Below the pieces are notes generated by a model. The model saw nothing but the letters and a program-made list of their open reading frames with translations, was not told where the DNA came from and did no database searches. From contig NZ_JAHUZF010000006.1 of the NCBI RefSeq assembly GCF_019218295.1, positions 1,860,001-1,924,000 on the forward strand: a stretch of 64,000 bases of DNA, written 5' to 3'. This stretch comes from Maritimibacter sp. DP1N21-5. Its GTDB lineage: Bacteria; Pseudomonadota; Alphaproteobacteria; Rhodobacterales; Rhodobacteraceae. Below, one piece after another: positions 1-11,340 of this stretch; within the stretch, counting starts at the first letter, position 1, and each line of letters begins with the position of its first letter. Position numbers and translations under genes: made by a program.

Positions 1-1464
<1,464 letters not shown>

Positions 1465-1473
1465 GGAGACCAC

Positions 1474-2421
1474 ATGCGGATTTGTGTTGCAGGCGCTTAC
1501 GGCGCCTTCGGGATCAAGCACATGGACGCCCTCGCCAATATTGAGGGTGTCGAAGTCACCTCGGTCATGGGGCCGACGAAGGAAAAGATCGAAGCCTTCG
1601 CCAAGGAACGCGGTGTCGGTCACGCGGGCACGACGCTGGTCGAATGTCTCGCCCGTGACGACGTCGATGCGGTGATCCTGTCGACGCCCACGCAGATGCA
1701 CGCGGAACAGGCCATCGCCTGTATGGATGCGGGCAAGCATGTGCTGGTGGAAATTCCGATGGCGGACAGCCTCGAGGATTCCATCGCGGTGGTCGAGAAG
1801 CAGAAGGAAACCGGGCTCGTCGCGATGGCCGGTCAGGTCCGCCGTTTCAACCCCTCGCACCAGTGGATCCACAACAAGATCAAGGCGGGCGAGCTGAAGA
1901 TCCAGCAGATGGACGTCCAGACCTATTTCTTCCGCCGCACGAACACCAACGCCAAGGGTGAAGCGCGGTCGTGGACGGACCACCTTCTGTGGCATCACGC
2001 CTGTCACACCGTTGATCTGTTCCAATATCAGACCGGCGAAAGCGTGTCGCAGAGCTTCGGCCTTCAGGGACCGATGCACCCGGACCTCGACATCGCGATG
2101 GATATGGCCATCGGGATGAAGACCCCCTCGGGCGCGATCTGCACCCTGTCGCTGTCCTTCAACAACGATGGGCCCTTCGGAACATTCTTCCGCTACATCT
2201 GCGACAATGGAACTTACATCGCGCGTTACGACGACCTGTTCGACGGGAAAGAGAACCCCATCGACCTGTCGGGCGTAGCCGTGTCCAACAACGGGATCGA
2301 GCTGATTGACCGGGAATTCGTCGCGGCGATCAAGGAGGGCCGCCAGCCCAATGGCGCCGTGGCCGACGTGCTCCCCGCGATGGAGACGCTCGACAAGATC
2401 GAGAAGAGCTTCGCGAACTGA
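1474..2421 (+). CDS. ligC: 4-carboxy-2-hydroxymuconate-6-semialdehyde dehydrogenase (LigC, Gfo/Idh/MocA family)
   Basis: LigC oxidises the ring-cleavage product, as its cyclic hemiacetal, to 2-pyrone-4,6-dicarboxylate with NAD(P)+. The 315 residues match the usual LigC length. The N-terminus has a Rossmann fold starting MRICVAGAYGAFG, followed by the Gfo/Idh/MocA segment HVLVEIPMADSLED at about residues 89-102, where the EKP motif of the family is replaced by EIP. The gene follows ligB by 9 bases with GGAG upstream of the ATG. A perfect hairpin 30 bases after the stop ends the operon. The later genes of the pathway (ligI, ligJ, ligK) are not in the window. Confidence 0.85.
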   Translation: MRICVAGAYGAFGIKHMDALANIEGVEVTSVMGPTKEKIEAFAKERGVGHAGTTLVECLARDDVDAVILSTPTQMHAEQAIACMDAGKHVLVEIPMADSLEDSIAVVEKQKETGLVAMAGQVRRFNPSHQWIHNKIKAGELKIQQMDVQTYFFRRTNTNAKGEARSWTDHLLWHHACHTVDLFQYQTGESVSQSFGLQGPMHPDLDIAMDMAIGMKTPSGAICTLSLSFNNDGPFGTFFRYICDNGTYIARYDDLFDGKENPIDLSGVAVSNNGIELIDREFVAAIKEGRQPNGAVADVLPAMETLDKIEKSFAN

Positions 2422-2452
2422 CGCTTTCGGCAAGACCCATGAACGGAAACAC

Positions 2453-2481
2453 GAAAGGCCGCGCGATCTGCGCGGCCTTTC
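2453..2481. terminator. Perfect 12-bp hairpin, probably a bidirectional terminator
   Basis: GAAAGGCCGCGC pairs perfectly with GCGCGGCCTTTC around a GATCT loop. It lies between the ligC stop (2421) and the stop of the convergent small gene at 2485, so it can serve both strands. The A-run on one side and T-run on the other (AAAGG/CCTTT) fit intrinsic termination. Confidence 0.8.
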
Positions 2482-2484
2482 TCG

Positions 2485-2838
2485 TCAAGTGATCTCGAAG
2501 CCCTGACTTCGCCCGGCAAAGGAACTGAACCGTTCCGCCGTGTCCAGATCGACGTCCGTCGGCAGCTCGGCGCGATCCAGAAGCGCCGAGAAATGCGCAT
2601 AGATCGCCTGCGCCTCGCCCAGCGAAACAGCGGTCAGATTATGATATCCGATGGCCGTCGCCCGTTCTCCCTGAACCAGGCCGGCACGGCGTATCTCCCG
2701 CATCAGGGGACGCCAAAGCCGGTTTACCAGGACAAGATCGTGGGCGGGGTTGGCCGTATCGACGAGCGTGAACATCCGTGGACCCCAGGTCGGCACTTCA
2801 AGTATCGCGAGGTTAGCATGAAACCCGCCTTCTGTCAC
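2485..2838 (-). CDS. Small protein of unknown function
   Basis: A 117-residue frame begins with GTG and ends 4 bases before the shared terminator, which supports it being a real gene. I do not recognise a family. The protein is soluble, has no signal peptide or membrane segment, and has a mixed alpha/beta character with a hydrophobic start (LAILEVPTWGP) and an Asp-rich stretch near the C-terminus (LPTDVDLDTAERF). An in-frame internal ATG lies 21 codons in. It faces ligC and is codirectional with the downstream glycerate kinase gene but upstream of nothing else on its strand. It could be a truncated remnant. Confidence 0.45.
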   Translation of the reverse strand: MTEGGFHANLAILEVPTWGPRMFTLVDTANPAHDLVLVNRLWRPLMREIRRAGLVQGERATAIGYHNLTAVSLGEAQAIYAHFSALLDRAELPTDVDLDTAERFSSFAGRSQGFEIT

Positions 2839-2937
2839 TGTGAGTCTCGGTTAGCCCGCCAGATGACTTAGGGATAACTGATTGTCACCATTCACAAAAA
2901 CTTGTACGCCGGCGAAAGACCAAACGTTCCCATCGCG

Positions 2938-4200
2938 TTAACGAACAAGAATGGCCCGGAAATCGTTCACATTCGTTCCTGTCGGCCCCGGCGAAAACAG
3001 GCCGTCGATGGCGGCAAAAGCGGAAAAGGCGTCATTTCGAGCCAACATATCGCCCGGATCGCGACCGGCGTCGCGAATCCGTGCCGCCGTTGTTCCGTCG
3101 GCGAAAGCGCCCGCGTTGTCCTCGGAGCCGTCGATCCCGTCGGTATCGGCGGCCAAGGCGAAAATTCCTTCGCAGCCATCAATGGCCAGTGCGAAGGACA
3201 GAAGGAACTCGGTGTTGCGGCCTCCCTTGCCTCTGCCCCGGAGCGTCACCGTGGTCTCGCCGCCCGACAGGATCACCACGGGTTTCTCGAACGGCCGGTT
3301 CTTCGACTGCACCTCCCGCGCAATGGCGGCATGGACCCGCGCCACGTCCCGCGCCTCGCCTTCGATCGCATCCGAGAGGATCACCGCCGGCAGGCCCATG
3401 TCACGCGCGACTTGCGCCGCCGCTTCGAGCGAGCGTGCGGCAGACGCGATGACCTTGACCTCGCTCCGCGCGAAAACCGGGTCTTCGGGGTCCGGAACCG
3501 GGGCCGCTTCAATGGCCGCCAGCATCCGTTCCGGCAGGTCGATGCCGTAGGACCGAATTGCCGCCAGTGCCTCAAGCGGGCCGGACCTGTCCGGCACCGT
3601 CGGACCCGAGGCGACCTGCGCAGGATCGTCGCCCGGCACGTCGGAGACGACGAACGAGACGACCTTGGCCGGATGCGCGGCGGCAGCGAGCCGCCCGCCC
3701 TTGATCCGCGAGAAGCATTTGCGCACCGCGTTCATCGCGGAAATCGGCGCACCTGATGCGAGCAACGCCTCGTTCAGCGCCTGTTCGTCGGCGAGCGTGA
3801 AACCCTCGGGCGGCGCCGGGAGGAGCGCCGACCCCCCGCCGGTGATCAGGGCAATCACAAGATCATCTTCCGTCAGCCCCGACACCCGGTCAAACAGCGC
3901 CTCCGCCGCCGACGCACCTGCGGCATCCGGCACAGGATGGCTGGCTTCCAGCACCGTGACGCGACGGGTTTCGGCCGCGTATCCGTACCGCGTCACGACC
4001 GTTCCCTCGACAGGACCGCCCCAGAGATCCTCGAAGGCCGCCGCCACCTGTGCCACGCCTTTGCCCGCCCCAACGACCACCACCTTTCCAGCCGGTTTCG
4101 GCGGCAGGTGCCCCACCAGAGCCGCCTTCGGGTCCGCAGCTCGAATCGCCTCATCGAAGAGCCGGGTCAGGATATCGCGGGTGTCTTGGCTATTCGTCAT
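2938..4200 (-). CDS. gckA: Glycerate 2-kinase (GckA/TtuD, MOFRL family)
   Basis: The enzyme phosphorylates D-glycerate at C2 with ATP and feeds hydroxypyruvate/tartronate or serine-cycle carbon into glycolysis. The 420 residues are normal for the two-domain bacterial glycerate kinase: N-terminal DUF4147 domain with [13 protein letters not shown] (about 40-52) and the glycine-rich [10 protein letters not shown] (about 116-125), then a C-terminal MOFRL domain with [19 protein letters not shown] (about 318-336). The ATG at 4200 gives the expected N-terminus. It is monocistronic here; the upstream ABC operon ends about 250 bases away. The alternative names ttuD and garK are used for relatives. 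Confidence 0.88.
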   Translation of the reverse strand: MTNSQDTRDILTRLFDEAIRAADPKAALVGHLPPKPAGKVVVVGAGKGVAQVAAAFEDLWGGPVEGTVVTRYGYAAETRRVTVLEASHPVPDAAGASAAEALFDRVSGLTEDDLVIALITGGGSALLPAPPEGFTLADEQALNEALLASGAPISAMNAVRKCFSRIKGGRLAAAAHPAKVVSFVVSDVPGDDPAQVASGPTVPDRSGPLEALAAIRSYGIDLPERMLAAIEAAPVPDPEDPVFARSEVKVIASAARSLEAAAQVARDMGLPAVILSDAIEGEARDVARVHAAIAREVQSKNRPFEKPVVILSGGETTVTLRGRGKGGRNTEFLLSFALAIDGCEGIFALAADTDGIDGSEDNAGAFADGTTAARIRDAGRDPGDMLARNDAFSAFAAIDGLFSPGPTGTNVNDFRAILVR

Positions 4201-4248
4201 AAGGTTCTAATGAACTTTTTCGTTCAAATTCAGTGAGTTCCGACAAAC

Positions 4249-4266
4249 ATGGTGGTTTCCCACCAT
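4249..4266 (-). terminator. Hairpin with GAAA loop downstream of the ABC operon
   Basis: Read on the minus strand, ATGGTGG pairs with CCACCAT around a GAAA tetraloop, followed by GTTTGT. It lies between the ABC permease stop (4450) and the glycerate kinase start (4200). The rest of 4201-4449 shows no gene. A short inverted pair TGAAC/GTTCA just upstream of the glycerate kinase start (4211-4226) could be an operator, but nothing confirms it. Confidence 0.45.
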
Positions 4267-4449
4267 TTCCGGGCGTAGGCGGGCGGGCTAGCGTCTCACT
4301 TAACCCGTGATCCCCCGGTTCTTCGTAGTGGTTCGACCGGGGCGAATACGGCACAGGAGTGCTTCGGGCCGGGACATTTCGGTCTTCTGATCCACGGTCA
4401 CGCAACAACCTATCAGGTGTCTCGTCCCGTCTCGAAGCCTCCGCTCCCC

Positions 4450-5715
4450 TCATTCCTTCACATAGGCCTTGCCATTCGCCGCCGGCGGGCGCGCCCGTCC
4501 GACAAGCCCGGCCACGACGATGATCGTCGCAATATAGGGCGCCATCGCGAGGAATTCGGAAGGGATCGGCGTGTTGAGAAGCGCGAGCTTCTGCTGAAGC
4601 GAATCCGCGAAGCCGAAAACCAGCGCGGCGGAGAGCGCCCCCACCGGATGCCAGCGGCCAAAGATCATCGCGGCAAGGCCGATGTAGCCGCGCCCGTTGG
4701 TCATGTTCTCTTCGAACCGTCCCACCGAGCCCAGGGTGAAGAACGCGCCCCCGAAGCCCGCGACCATGCCAGCCAGCGTCACGTGGATATAGCGGGTGCG
4801 GTAGACGTCGATGCCAAGCGTGTCGGCGGCGCGGGGGTGTTCGCCCACGGCCCGCGCGCGCAGGCCATTCTTGGTGTGGAACAGGTAATAGGTCGCCACC
4901 GCCACGAGGATGAAGGCCCCGTAGACGAATATGTTCTGGTCAAAGAGCGTCGGGCCGATGACCGGGATGTCCGACAGGATGGGGATCTCCCACGACCGGA
5001 ATACAGGCGCATTGTTGAGACTGCGGTATTGCGAAAAGACCTGGCTCGAAACGTAGCTGGTCACCCCGAGCACGAAGAGGTTGATGACCACCCCCGCGAT
5101 GATCTGATCCATTCGGAACCGCACCACGAGAAGCGCAAGGAGGAGACCGAAGAGACCACCGACCGCGACCGCGGCCACCAGCCCCATCCAGCCGCCCAGA
5201 AGCGACCCGATGAGCGCCCCGGTGAAGGCACCGGCCAGCAACATCCCCTCGATGGCGATGTTCACGACCGCGACGCGTTCCGACAGCACGCCCGCAAGCC
5301 CGCCCAGTGCGATGGGAATCGCACGCACCACGGTGGCCTGCAGCATGCCGGTCAGGTTGAAGCTCTTGCCCGCCGTCGCCCAGACGAGGAAAGCCAGGAC
5401 GAGGATCAGAAGCCCCGCCCCCAGCGACAGCGCGGTCCAGCGCCCCCCGCCCCTGAGAAACTGCCGCACCCCTAGAAAGGCAAGCAGCGCCGCGGCGATC
5501 ATGTTGAAGGCCCCCGGCACGACGAGCGGCGGGATCTGGATCGCGTCGCGCCGCGTGGTCAGGTTGAAGGTCGCGCGCTCGCCGGGTGCCACGTTCAGGA
5601 CGAAAAGGACCAGAAGCGACAAGAGGATGAGGATCACCCCCATCACCCGCGCCTTGCGCGCCGCCGCCCCCTCGAGCTTTTCGGAGCGCGCTTCATGAGC
5701 GGTCATGTCGGTCAT
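4450..5715 (-). CDS. ABC transporter permease, BMP/nucleoside-type (YufQ-like)
   Basis: This is the second permease of a branched-chain-type (BPD_transp_2) importer, inner-membrane, for a nucleoside, purine or sugar-like solute. The 421-residue protein starts with a short charged leader and has about ten hydrophobic segments. The typical EAA-like cytoplasmic region is near LGIDVYRTRYIHVTLAGM, and FGRWHPVGAL lies near the C-terminus. Its start overlaps the end of the preceding permease gene by 4 bases (ATGA). It is the last gene of the operon ATPase-permease-permease, with the binding protein encoded first. Confidence 0.87.
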   Translation of the reverse strand: MTDMTAHEARSEKLEGAAARKARVMGVILILLSLLVLFVLNVAPGERATFNLTTRRDAIQIPPLVVPGAFNMIAAALLAFLGVRQFLRGGGRWTALSLGAGLLILVLAFLVWATAGKSFNLTGMLQATVVRAIPIALGGLAGVLSERVAVVNIAIEGMLLAGAFTGALIGSLLGGWMGLVAAVAVGGLFGLLLALLVVRFRMDQIIAGVVINLFVLGVTSYVSSQVFSQYRSLNNAPVFRSWEIPILSDIPVIGPTLFDQNIFVYGAFILVAVATYYLFHTKNGLRARAVGEHPRAADTLGIDVYRTRYIHVTLAGMVAGFGGAFFTLGSVGRFEENMTNGRGYIGLAAMIFGRWHPVGALSAALVFGFADSLQQKLALLNTPIPSEFLAMAPYIATIIVVAGLVGRARPPAANGKAYVKE

Positions 5716-6847
5716 GCGGCACCGCCTTTCTTGCGCCGGAAGCCCCAGGGGAAGATCGCCCGCACAAGAAGCGGCGCGGCGATGAAGACGATAATGAGCG
5801 CCTGAATGATCCCGATCAGGTCGATGGACACGCCGGCCGATACCTGCATCTGCCGCCCGCCGGCCTCGAGCGCGCCAAAGAGGATGCCCGCGAAGAGAAT
5901 CCCGACGGGATGACTGCGACCGAGCAGCGCGACCGCGATGGCGTCGAAGCCTATGCCCGCCGAGAAGCCCGGTGACGCGCGCCCGAGGACGCCCGTGATC
6001 TGCGTCGCACCGGCAAGCCCGGCGAGACCCCCGGCGACCCCCATGGCGAGCACGATGATGAGACCCGCCTTCATGCCCGCGTAGTTCGCGGCCGAGGGGT
6101 TCTCGCCCGAAGTGCGGAAGGCAAAGCCCAGTTTCGACTTGAAGAGCAGCCAGTAAATCAGCGCCACGGCGAGCAGCATGACCACGATCCCGGCATGGAG
6201 CCGCAGGTTCGGGTCGATCTGGGTCAAGAGGCGCGGCAGTTGCGCGGTATCCGGCACGGACTTGGAGATCGGGTCGGAGCGACCGGGACGCTGGATCCAG
6301 GGCTGGCGCAGAAGCCAGTTCAGAAGCTCGTAGGAAATGAGGTTGAGCATGATGGTCGAAATGACCTCATGCGCGCCCGTCGTGGCCTTCAGGACCCCGG
6401 CGATGGCCGCATAGGCCGCCCCGACCAGAACCCCGGCCAGGAGCACCAACGGAAGGTGGATGATCCACGGCAGACCGGTCAGCGAGAAACCCACGATCAC
6501 AGCGGCGATCCCGCCCATGATCACTTGCCCCTCGGCCCCGATGTTGAAAAGCCCCGCCCGGAACCCGAGCCCAAGGCCCAGTCCGGCCAGGACCAGCGGG
6601 ATCGAAGCGGTCAGCGTCTCGGAAATCGCGTTGAGCGAGCCGAAGGCCCCATAGGCCAGCGCCACGAAGCTGCGCCCGATGGTCCCGATATCGACCGCCG
6701 TCGCAAGCATCACCAGCGCGCCGAAGATCAGCGCCGCTACCACCGCAAAGAGCGGCACGATCACCAGATCCTCGAAATCGTCGCGGCCATGGGACGCCCG
6801 GGCGAGAAGCCCCTGCAACCGTTCGTTCACATCCTTCCGCGTCTCGC

Positions 6848-6851
<4 letters not shown>
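5712..6851 (-). CDS. ABC transporter permease, BMP/nucleoside-type (YufP-like)
   Basis: This is the first permease of the same importer. The 379 residues include a cytoplasmic N-terminus of about 30 residues and roughly ten membrane spans, with the family segment LFNIGAEGQVIMGG (about 103-116) and LLGRSHPVGILFAG (about 313-326). The coding sequence overlaps the ATPase gene upstream and the second permease downstream by 4 bases each, so the three membrane-complex genes are translationally coupled. The pattern of an ATPase with two BPD_transp_2 permeases and a BMP lipoprotein-like binding protein is known for nucleoside importers. Confidence 0.88.
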
Positions 6852-8398
<1,547 letters not shown>

Positions 8399-8427
8399 CC
8401 CACCCCTGATTGTGATCTTGAACCATG

Positions 8428-8455
8428 CCGCCGCCGGAGTGACCCCCGGCGGCGG
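8428..8455 (-). terminator. GC-rich hairpin between binding-protein gene and ATPase gene
   Basis: CCGCCGCCGG pairs with CCGGCGGCGG (10 bp) around an 8-base loop, in the 69-base gap between the BMP gene stop and the ATPase start. There is no T-run, so it is more likely an RNA-stabilising or partial-termination element than a full stop. Confidence 0.5.
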
Positions 8456-8467
8456 ACGAGGGTCGGC

Positions 8468-9499
8468 TTACATGCCGACCGTAATCGAACCGTCGATGAT
8501 GCCGGCTTTCACGGCTTCGAGTTCGGCCTTGAGCTCGTCCGGCACTTCGCCGTCGAAGGCGCCGAAGCCCGCGAGGCCCACGCCGTCGTTCTCGAGCGTA
8601 CCGACGGTGAGCCCGCCTTCAAAGCTGTCGTCCATCGCCATGTCGATGACCTGCGTCACGGTCGAATCCATGCGCTTGAGGACCGAGGTCAGATAGACGT
8701 CGGAGTTTTCGGGGTCGGTTTGGGTCTGGTCCGCGTCCACGCCGATGATCTTGAGCTCGTCCGTGCCAAGCTCCTTGGCGAGGGTGGCCGAGCCGAGGCC
8801 CACGGGACCCGCGACCGGCATCACGATGTCCGCGCCTTCGTCGTAAAGGTTCTGCGCAAAGGCACGACCGTCATCGAGGCTGTCGAAGTTGCCGGTGAAG
8901 AGCCCTTCCTTCGATTCCGGGTTCCAGCCCAGAACCTGCACGTCGGTGCCCTTCTGTTCGTTGTAATACTGAACGCCGTAGTAGAGCCCGTCCATGAAGG
9001 CCGTCACCGGCGGAATGTTGATCCCGCCGAAGGTGCCGATCACGCCGGTTTCCGACATGCCGGCGGCAAGGTAGCCCGCGAGAAAGGCGCCCTGGTCGGT
9101 GGCGAAGACCTGGCCCAGCACGTTCGGGATCGTCGGGTCATAGGCGAAGTCGACGATCGAGAACTTGACGTCGGGGTTCGCTTCGGCAGCCGTCTTCGTG
9201 GCGTCGCCCATCAGGAAGCCCACGGTGATGATCACGTCGCACTGCTCGGAAATGAGCGAGTTGATGTTGGCTTCGTAATCGGTTTCCGCCTGACTTTCGA
9301 GGAACCGGCCCTCGACCTCGGAATTGGCCGCCATCGCGTCCTGAACGCCCTTCCAGGCCGTCTGGTTGAAGCCCGCGTCGTCGATACCGCCGGTGTCGGT
9401 CACCTGACAGGCGGTAAAGGCCTGCGCGGTCATCACCGTGCCGGCCATGAGGGCGGCGGCCAGCCCCGTGCGCACCGAGAGTTTGCTAATCAACGTCAT
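8468..9499 (-). CDS. BMP-family ABC transporter substrate-binding protein (nucleoside/purine-type)
   Basis: This is the periplasmic receptor of the importer encoded downstream. The 343-residue precursor has a Sec signal peptide (LSVRTGLAAALMAGTVMTAQA) followed by FTACQVTDTGGIDDAGFNQ, where the DxGGIDDxxFN segment is diagnostic for the BMP (PnrA-like) family. Later features are the IIGVDADQTQTDP segment and a typical C-terminal domain. An upstream in-frame ATG at 9511 falls on the ribosome binding site (GGAGG), so the ATG at 9499, with GGAGGATCAT before it, is the start. The cysteine after the signal is not in a classical lipobox. BMP proteins usually bind nucleosides, but the ligand here is not determined. 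Confidence 0.88.
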   Translation of the reverse strand: MTLISKLSVRTGLAAALMAGTVMTAQAFTACQVTDTGGIDDAGFNQTAWKGVQDAMAANSEVEGRFLESQAETDYEANINSLISEQCDVIITVGFLMGDATKTAAEANPDVKFSIVDFAYDPTIPNVLGQVFATDQGAFLAGYLAAGMSETGVIGTFGGINIPPVTAFMDGLYYGVQYYNEQKGTDVQVLGWNPESKEGLFTGNFDSLDDGRAFAQNLYDEGADIVMPVAGPVGLGSATLAKELGTDELKIIGVDADQTQTDPENSDVYLTSVLKRMDSTVTQVIDMAMDDSFEGGLTVGTLENDGVGLAGFGAFDGEVPDELKAELEAVKAGIIDGSITVGM

Positions 9500-9921
9500 A
9501 TGATCCTCCATGTGGTCCTCGCCCTGACGTTTTCGGGGCGGGATGGTTGTGTATTTTTTTGGCAGGTGACCGACGACCAGACGCAAATGCACCGGGCGGC
9601 GATTCCCCCTGCAGCCATGCGAAAGCGTAGCACGGGATTTTGCAAGGCGGTTGATAGTTTTTGGATTTTCGCCCGGTTTTGACCTCGCGTTCAAAAATTT
9701 TTCGGGCCGGATTTCGCCCTATATGGCCCCCGCTTGCTCACGGAATGGGCAGGTCGGTTCTCACCGGCGGTGCCAAAGGGGCGCACAAAGCGTCGCCTCG
9801 GGCAAACATAACGCAACGGCAAGTGTGCCGCCCGGCGGTTCACTTGCAACACGCCTGCAGACTGAGGGCTTGCAAGACGGGTCTCGCCTGTTAGCGTAAA
9901 CGCCATAACAGGGAGGATATC
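9500..9921. other. Divergent intergenic region between ABC and TRAP operons
   Basis: These 422 bases carry no credible gene. They must contain the minus-strand promoter and leader of the ABC operon and the plus-strand promoter of the TRAP operon. The ABC leader includes an A/T-rich stretch just above the ribosome binding site. I looked for a purine-type riboswitch fold on the minus strand and could not make one convincingly. Confidence 0.5.
9870..9897 (+). promoter_or_regulatory. Candidate sigma-70 promoter of the TRAP operon
   Basis: TTGCAA (9870-9875) and TAGCGT (9892-9897) are separated by 16 bases. The implied transcript starts a few bases later and leaves a short leader containing GGGAGG before the ATG at 9922. 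The same TAGCGT hexamer recurs in the candidate promoter at 17590. Confidence 0.4.
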
Positions 9922-10887
9922 ATGAATATGCTACGCACCGCCGCACTCGCGGCGACCATGACCTTTGGCGCGACCGCCGTTTCGGCACAGACCCAGCTTT
10001 CCATTGCCACCGGCGGCACCGGCGGCGTCTATTACCCGATGGGCGGCGGCCTTGCCGAGGTTATCAACAACCACGTCGAGGGATATTCTGCGACTGCCGA
10101 AGTTACCGGCGCCTCGGTCGAAAACATGGGGCTGATCGCCACCGGTGACGCCGACCTCGCCATCGCGCTCGCCGATACGGTGCAGCAGGCCTACATGGGC
10201 ACGGGTCGCTTCGAGGGCCAGCAGCTTCCGATGGTCCGTGCCGTTGGGTCGCTTTATGCCAACATGGTCCAGATCGTGACCCTCGCGGACAGCGGCATCA
10301 CCTCGATCGCCGACCTTGCCGGCAAACGCGTGTCGGTCGGCGCGCCGGGGTCGGGCACCGAGGTCAACGCCATGACGCTCCTCGACGCGAACGGCATCAG
10401 CTTCGACGATTTCGACGCCCAGCGCCTGAACTTCAACGAAACCACGGATGCGCTCAACAACGGCGACATCGACGCGGGCTTCCTGTCGGTGGGCGCGCCG
10501 ACCTCGTCGATCCTGAACCTCGCCACCACCAAGGACATCGCCATGGTGGCCCTCACGCAGGAACAGGTGGACGCCGCCATGGGCGCAGACCCTACCTTCG
10601 CTGCGCTCGCCCTGCCCGGCGGAACCTATGACGGTGTCGCCGACGACGTAATGACCGTGGGCGTGCCCAACGTGCTGGTCGTCTCTTCCGAGATGGACGA
10701 GGAGACCGTCTACCAGATCACCAAGGCCATGTATGAAAACATCGCCGAGATGCAGGCGGTTCACCCGGCGGCGAACGAGACCACCGTGGACTTCACCATG
10801 AACGCGACACCCGTTCCGCTTCACGCCGGGGCCCTGCGGTACTTCGAGGAAGCGGGCGCGACCATCCCGGACAAGCTGCGCGAGTGA
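9922..10887 (+). CDS. TAXI-family TRAP transporter solute-binding protein
   Basis: The periplasmic receptor of a TRAP secondary transporter. The 321-residue precursor has a signal peptide ending near SAQ (residues 21-23), followed by LSIATGGTGGVYYPMGGGLA, the hallmark start of the TAXI family, and a later GAPGSGTEVNAMTLL segment. It is followed by DUF1850 and fused-permease genes, the standard TAXI-TRAP arrangement. The stop overlaps the next gene. Ligands of characterised TAXI relatives are small organic acids such as glutamate or 2-oxoacids; the ligand here cannot be read from the sequence. Confidence 0.9.
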   Translation: MNMLRTAALAATMTFGATAVSAQTQLSIATGGTGGVYYPMGGGLAEVINNHVEGYSATAEVTGASVENMGLIATGDADLAIALADTVQQAYMGTGRFEGQQLPMVRAVGSLYANMVQIVTLADSGITSIADLAGKRVSVGAPGSGTEVNAMTLLDANGISFDDFDAQRLNFNETTDALNNGDIDAGFLSVGAPTSSILNLATTKDIAMVALTQEQVDAAMGADPTFAALALPGGTYDGVADDVMTVGVPNVLVVSSEMDEETVYQITKAMYENIAEMQAVHPAANETTVDFTMNATPVPLHAGALRYFEEAGATIPDKLRE

Positions 10888-11339
10888 TGCGACGCGTGAT
10901 CGGAGGGGGGCTTCTGGCCCTCCTCTCTTTCCCTGCATCTGCCGGATCGCTGGTGGCCACCGTTCTCCCGGACGGCCCCGAGATCGCGCGGCTGGAGGTG
11001 CCCGAAGGTGCCGGGTGGTGCATGCTCTGGCGCCATTCCGTTCAGGGCTTCGAGGTGCAGGACTGTTACGAAAATCGGGCCGGACACATGGTGCTCACCC
11101 GGTCCCATCAACCCGATTTCGCCGCCGGCCTTGGCCATATCGACGGGCGCGGCATCCAGACCTCGGACGGTGCTGGCGGCTACTGGATCGAAGCCATCGA
11201 CGAACCCGTGCCCGGCGACGCCTATGTGCTGCGCCCCGGCACGATGAAGGTCGATCACCGCCTGTCCGCCGCCTCGGGCGAGGTCTCGCTTTCCGCCCGG
11301 GCCGCGCACGAACGGGTGCTCATTTCGCTGGAAGACTGA
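10884..11339 (+). CDS. DUF1850 protein associated with TAXI TRAP transporter
   Basis: This encodes a 151-residue small protein with a short hydrophobic N-terminus that looks like a signal peptide (VIGGGLLALLSFPASAGS) and a beta-rich body with WRHSVQGFEVQD, typical of DUF1850. GTG at 10884 and ATG at 10887 are adjacent in-frame starts overlapping the stop of the binding-protein gene, so either may be used. DUF1850 genes commonly sit between the TAXI binding protein and the fused permease; the biochemical role is unknown. Confidence 0.85.
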   Translation: MMRRVIGGGLLALLSFPASAGSLVATVLPDGPEIARLEVPEGAGWCMLWRHSVQGFEVQDCYENRAGHMVLTRSHQPDFAAGLGHIDGRGIQTSDGAGGYWIEAIDEPVPGDAYVLRPGTMKVDHRLSAASGEVSLSARAAHERVLISLED

Positions 11340-11340
11340 C

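Noticed and set aside
9500..9921. Possible purine-type riboswitch upstream of the nucleoside-like importer
   Set aside because: No three-way junction with the conserved loop and core pyrimidine could be assembled from the minus-strand leader.
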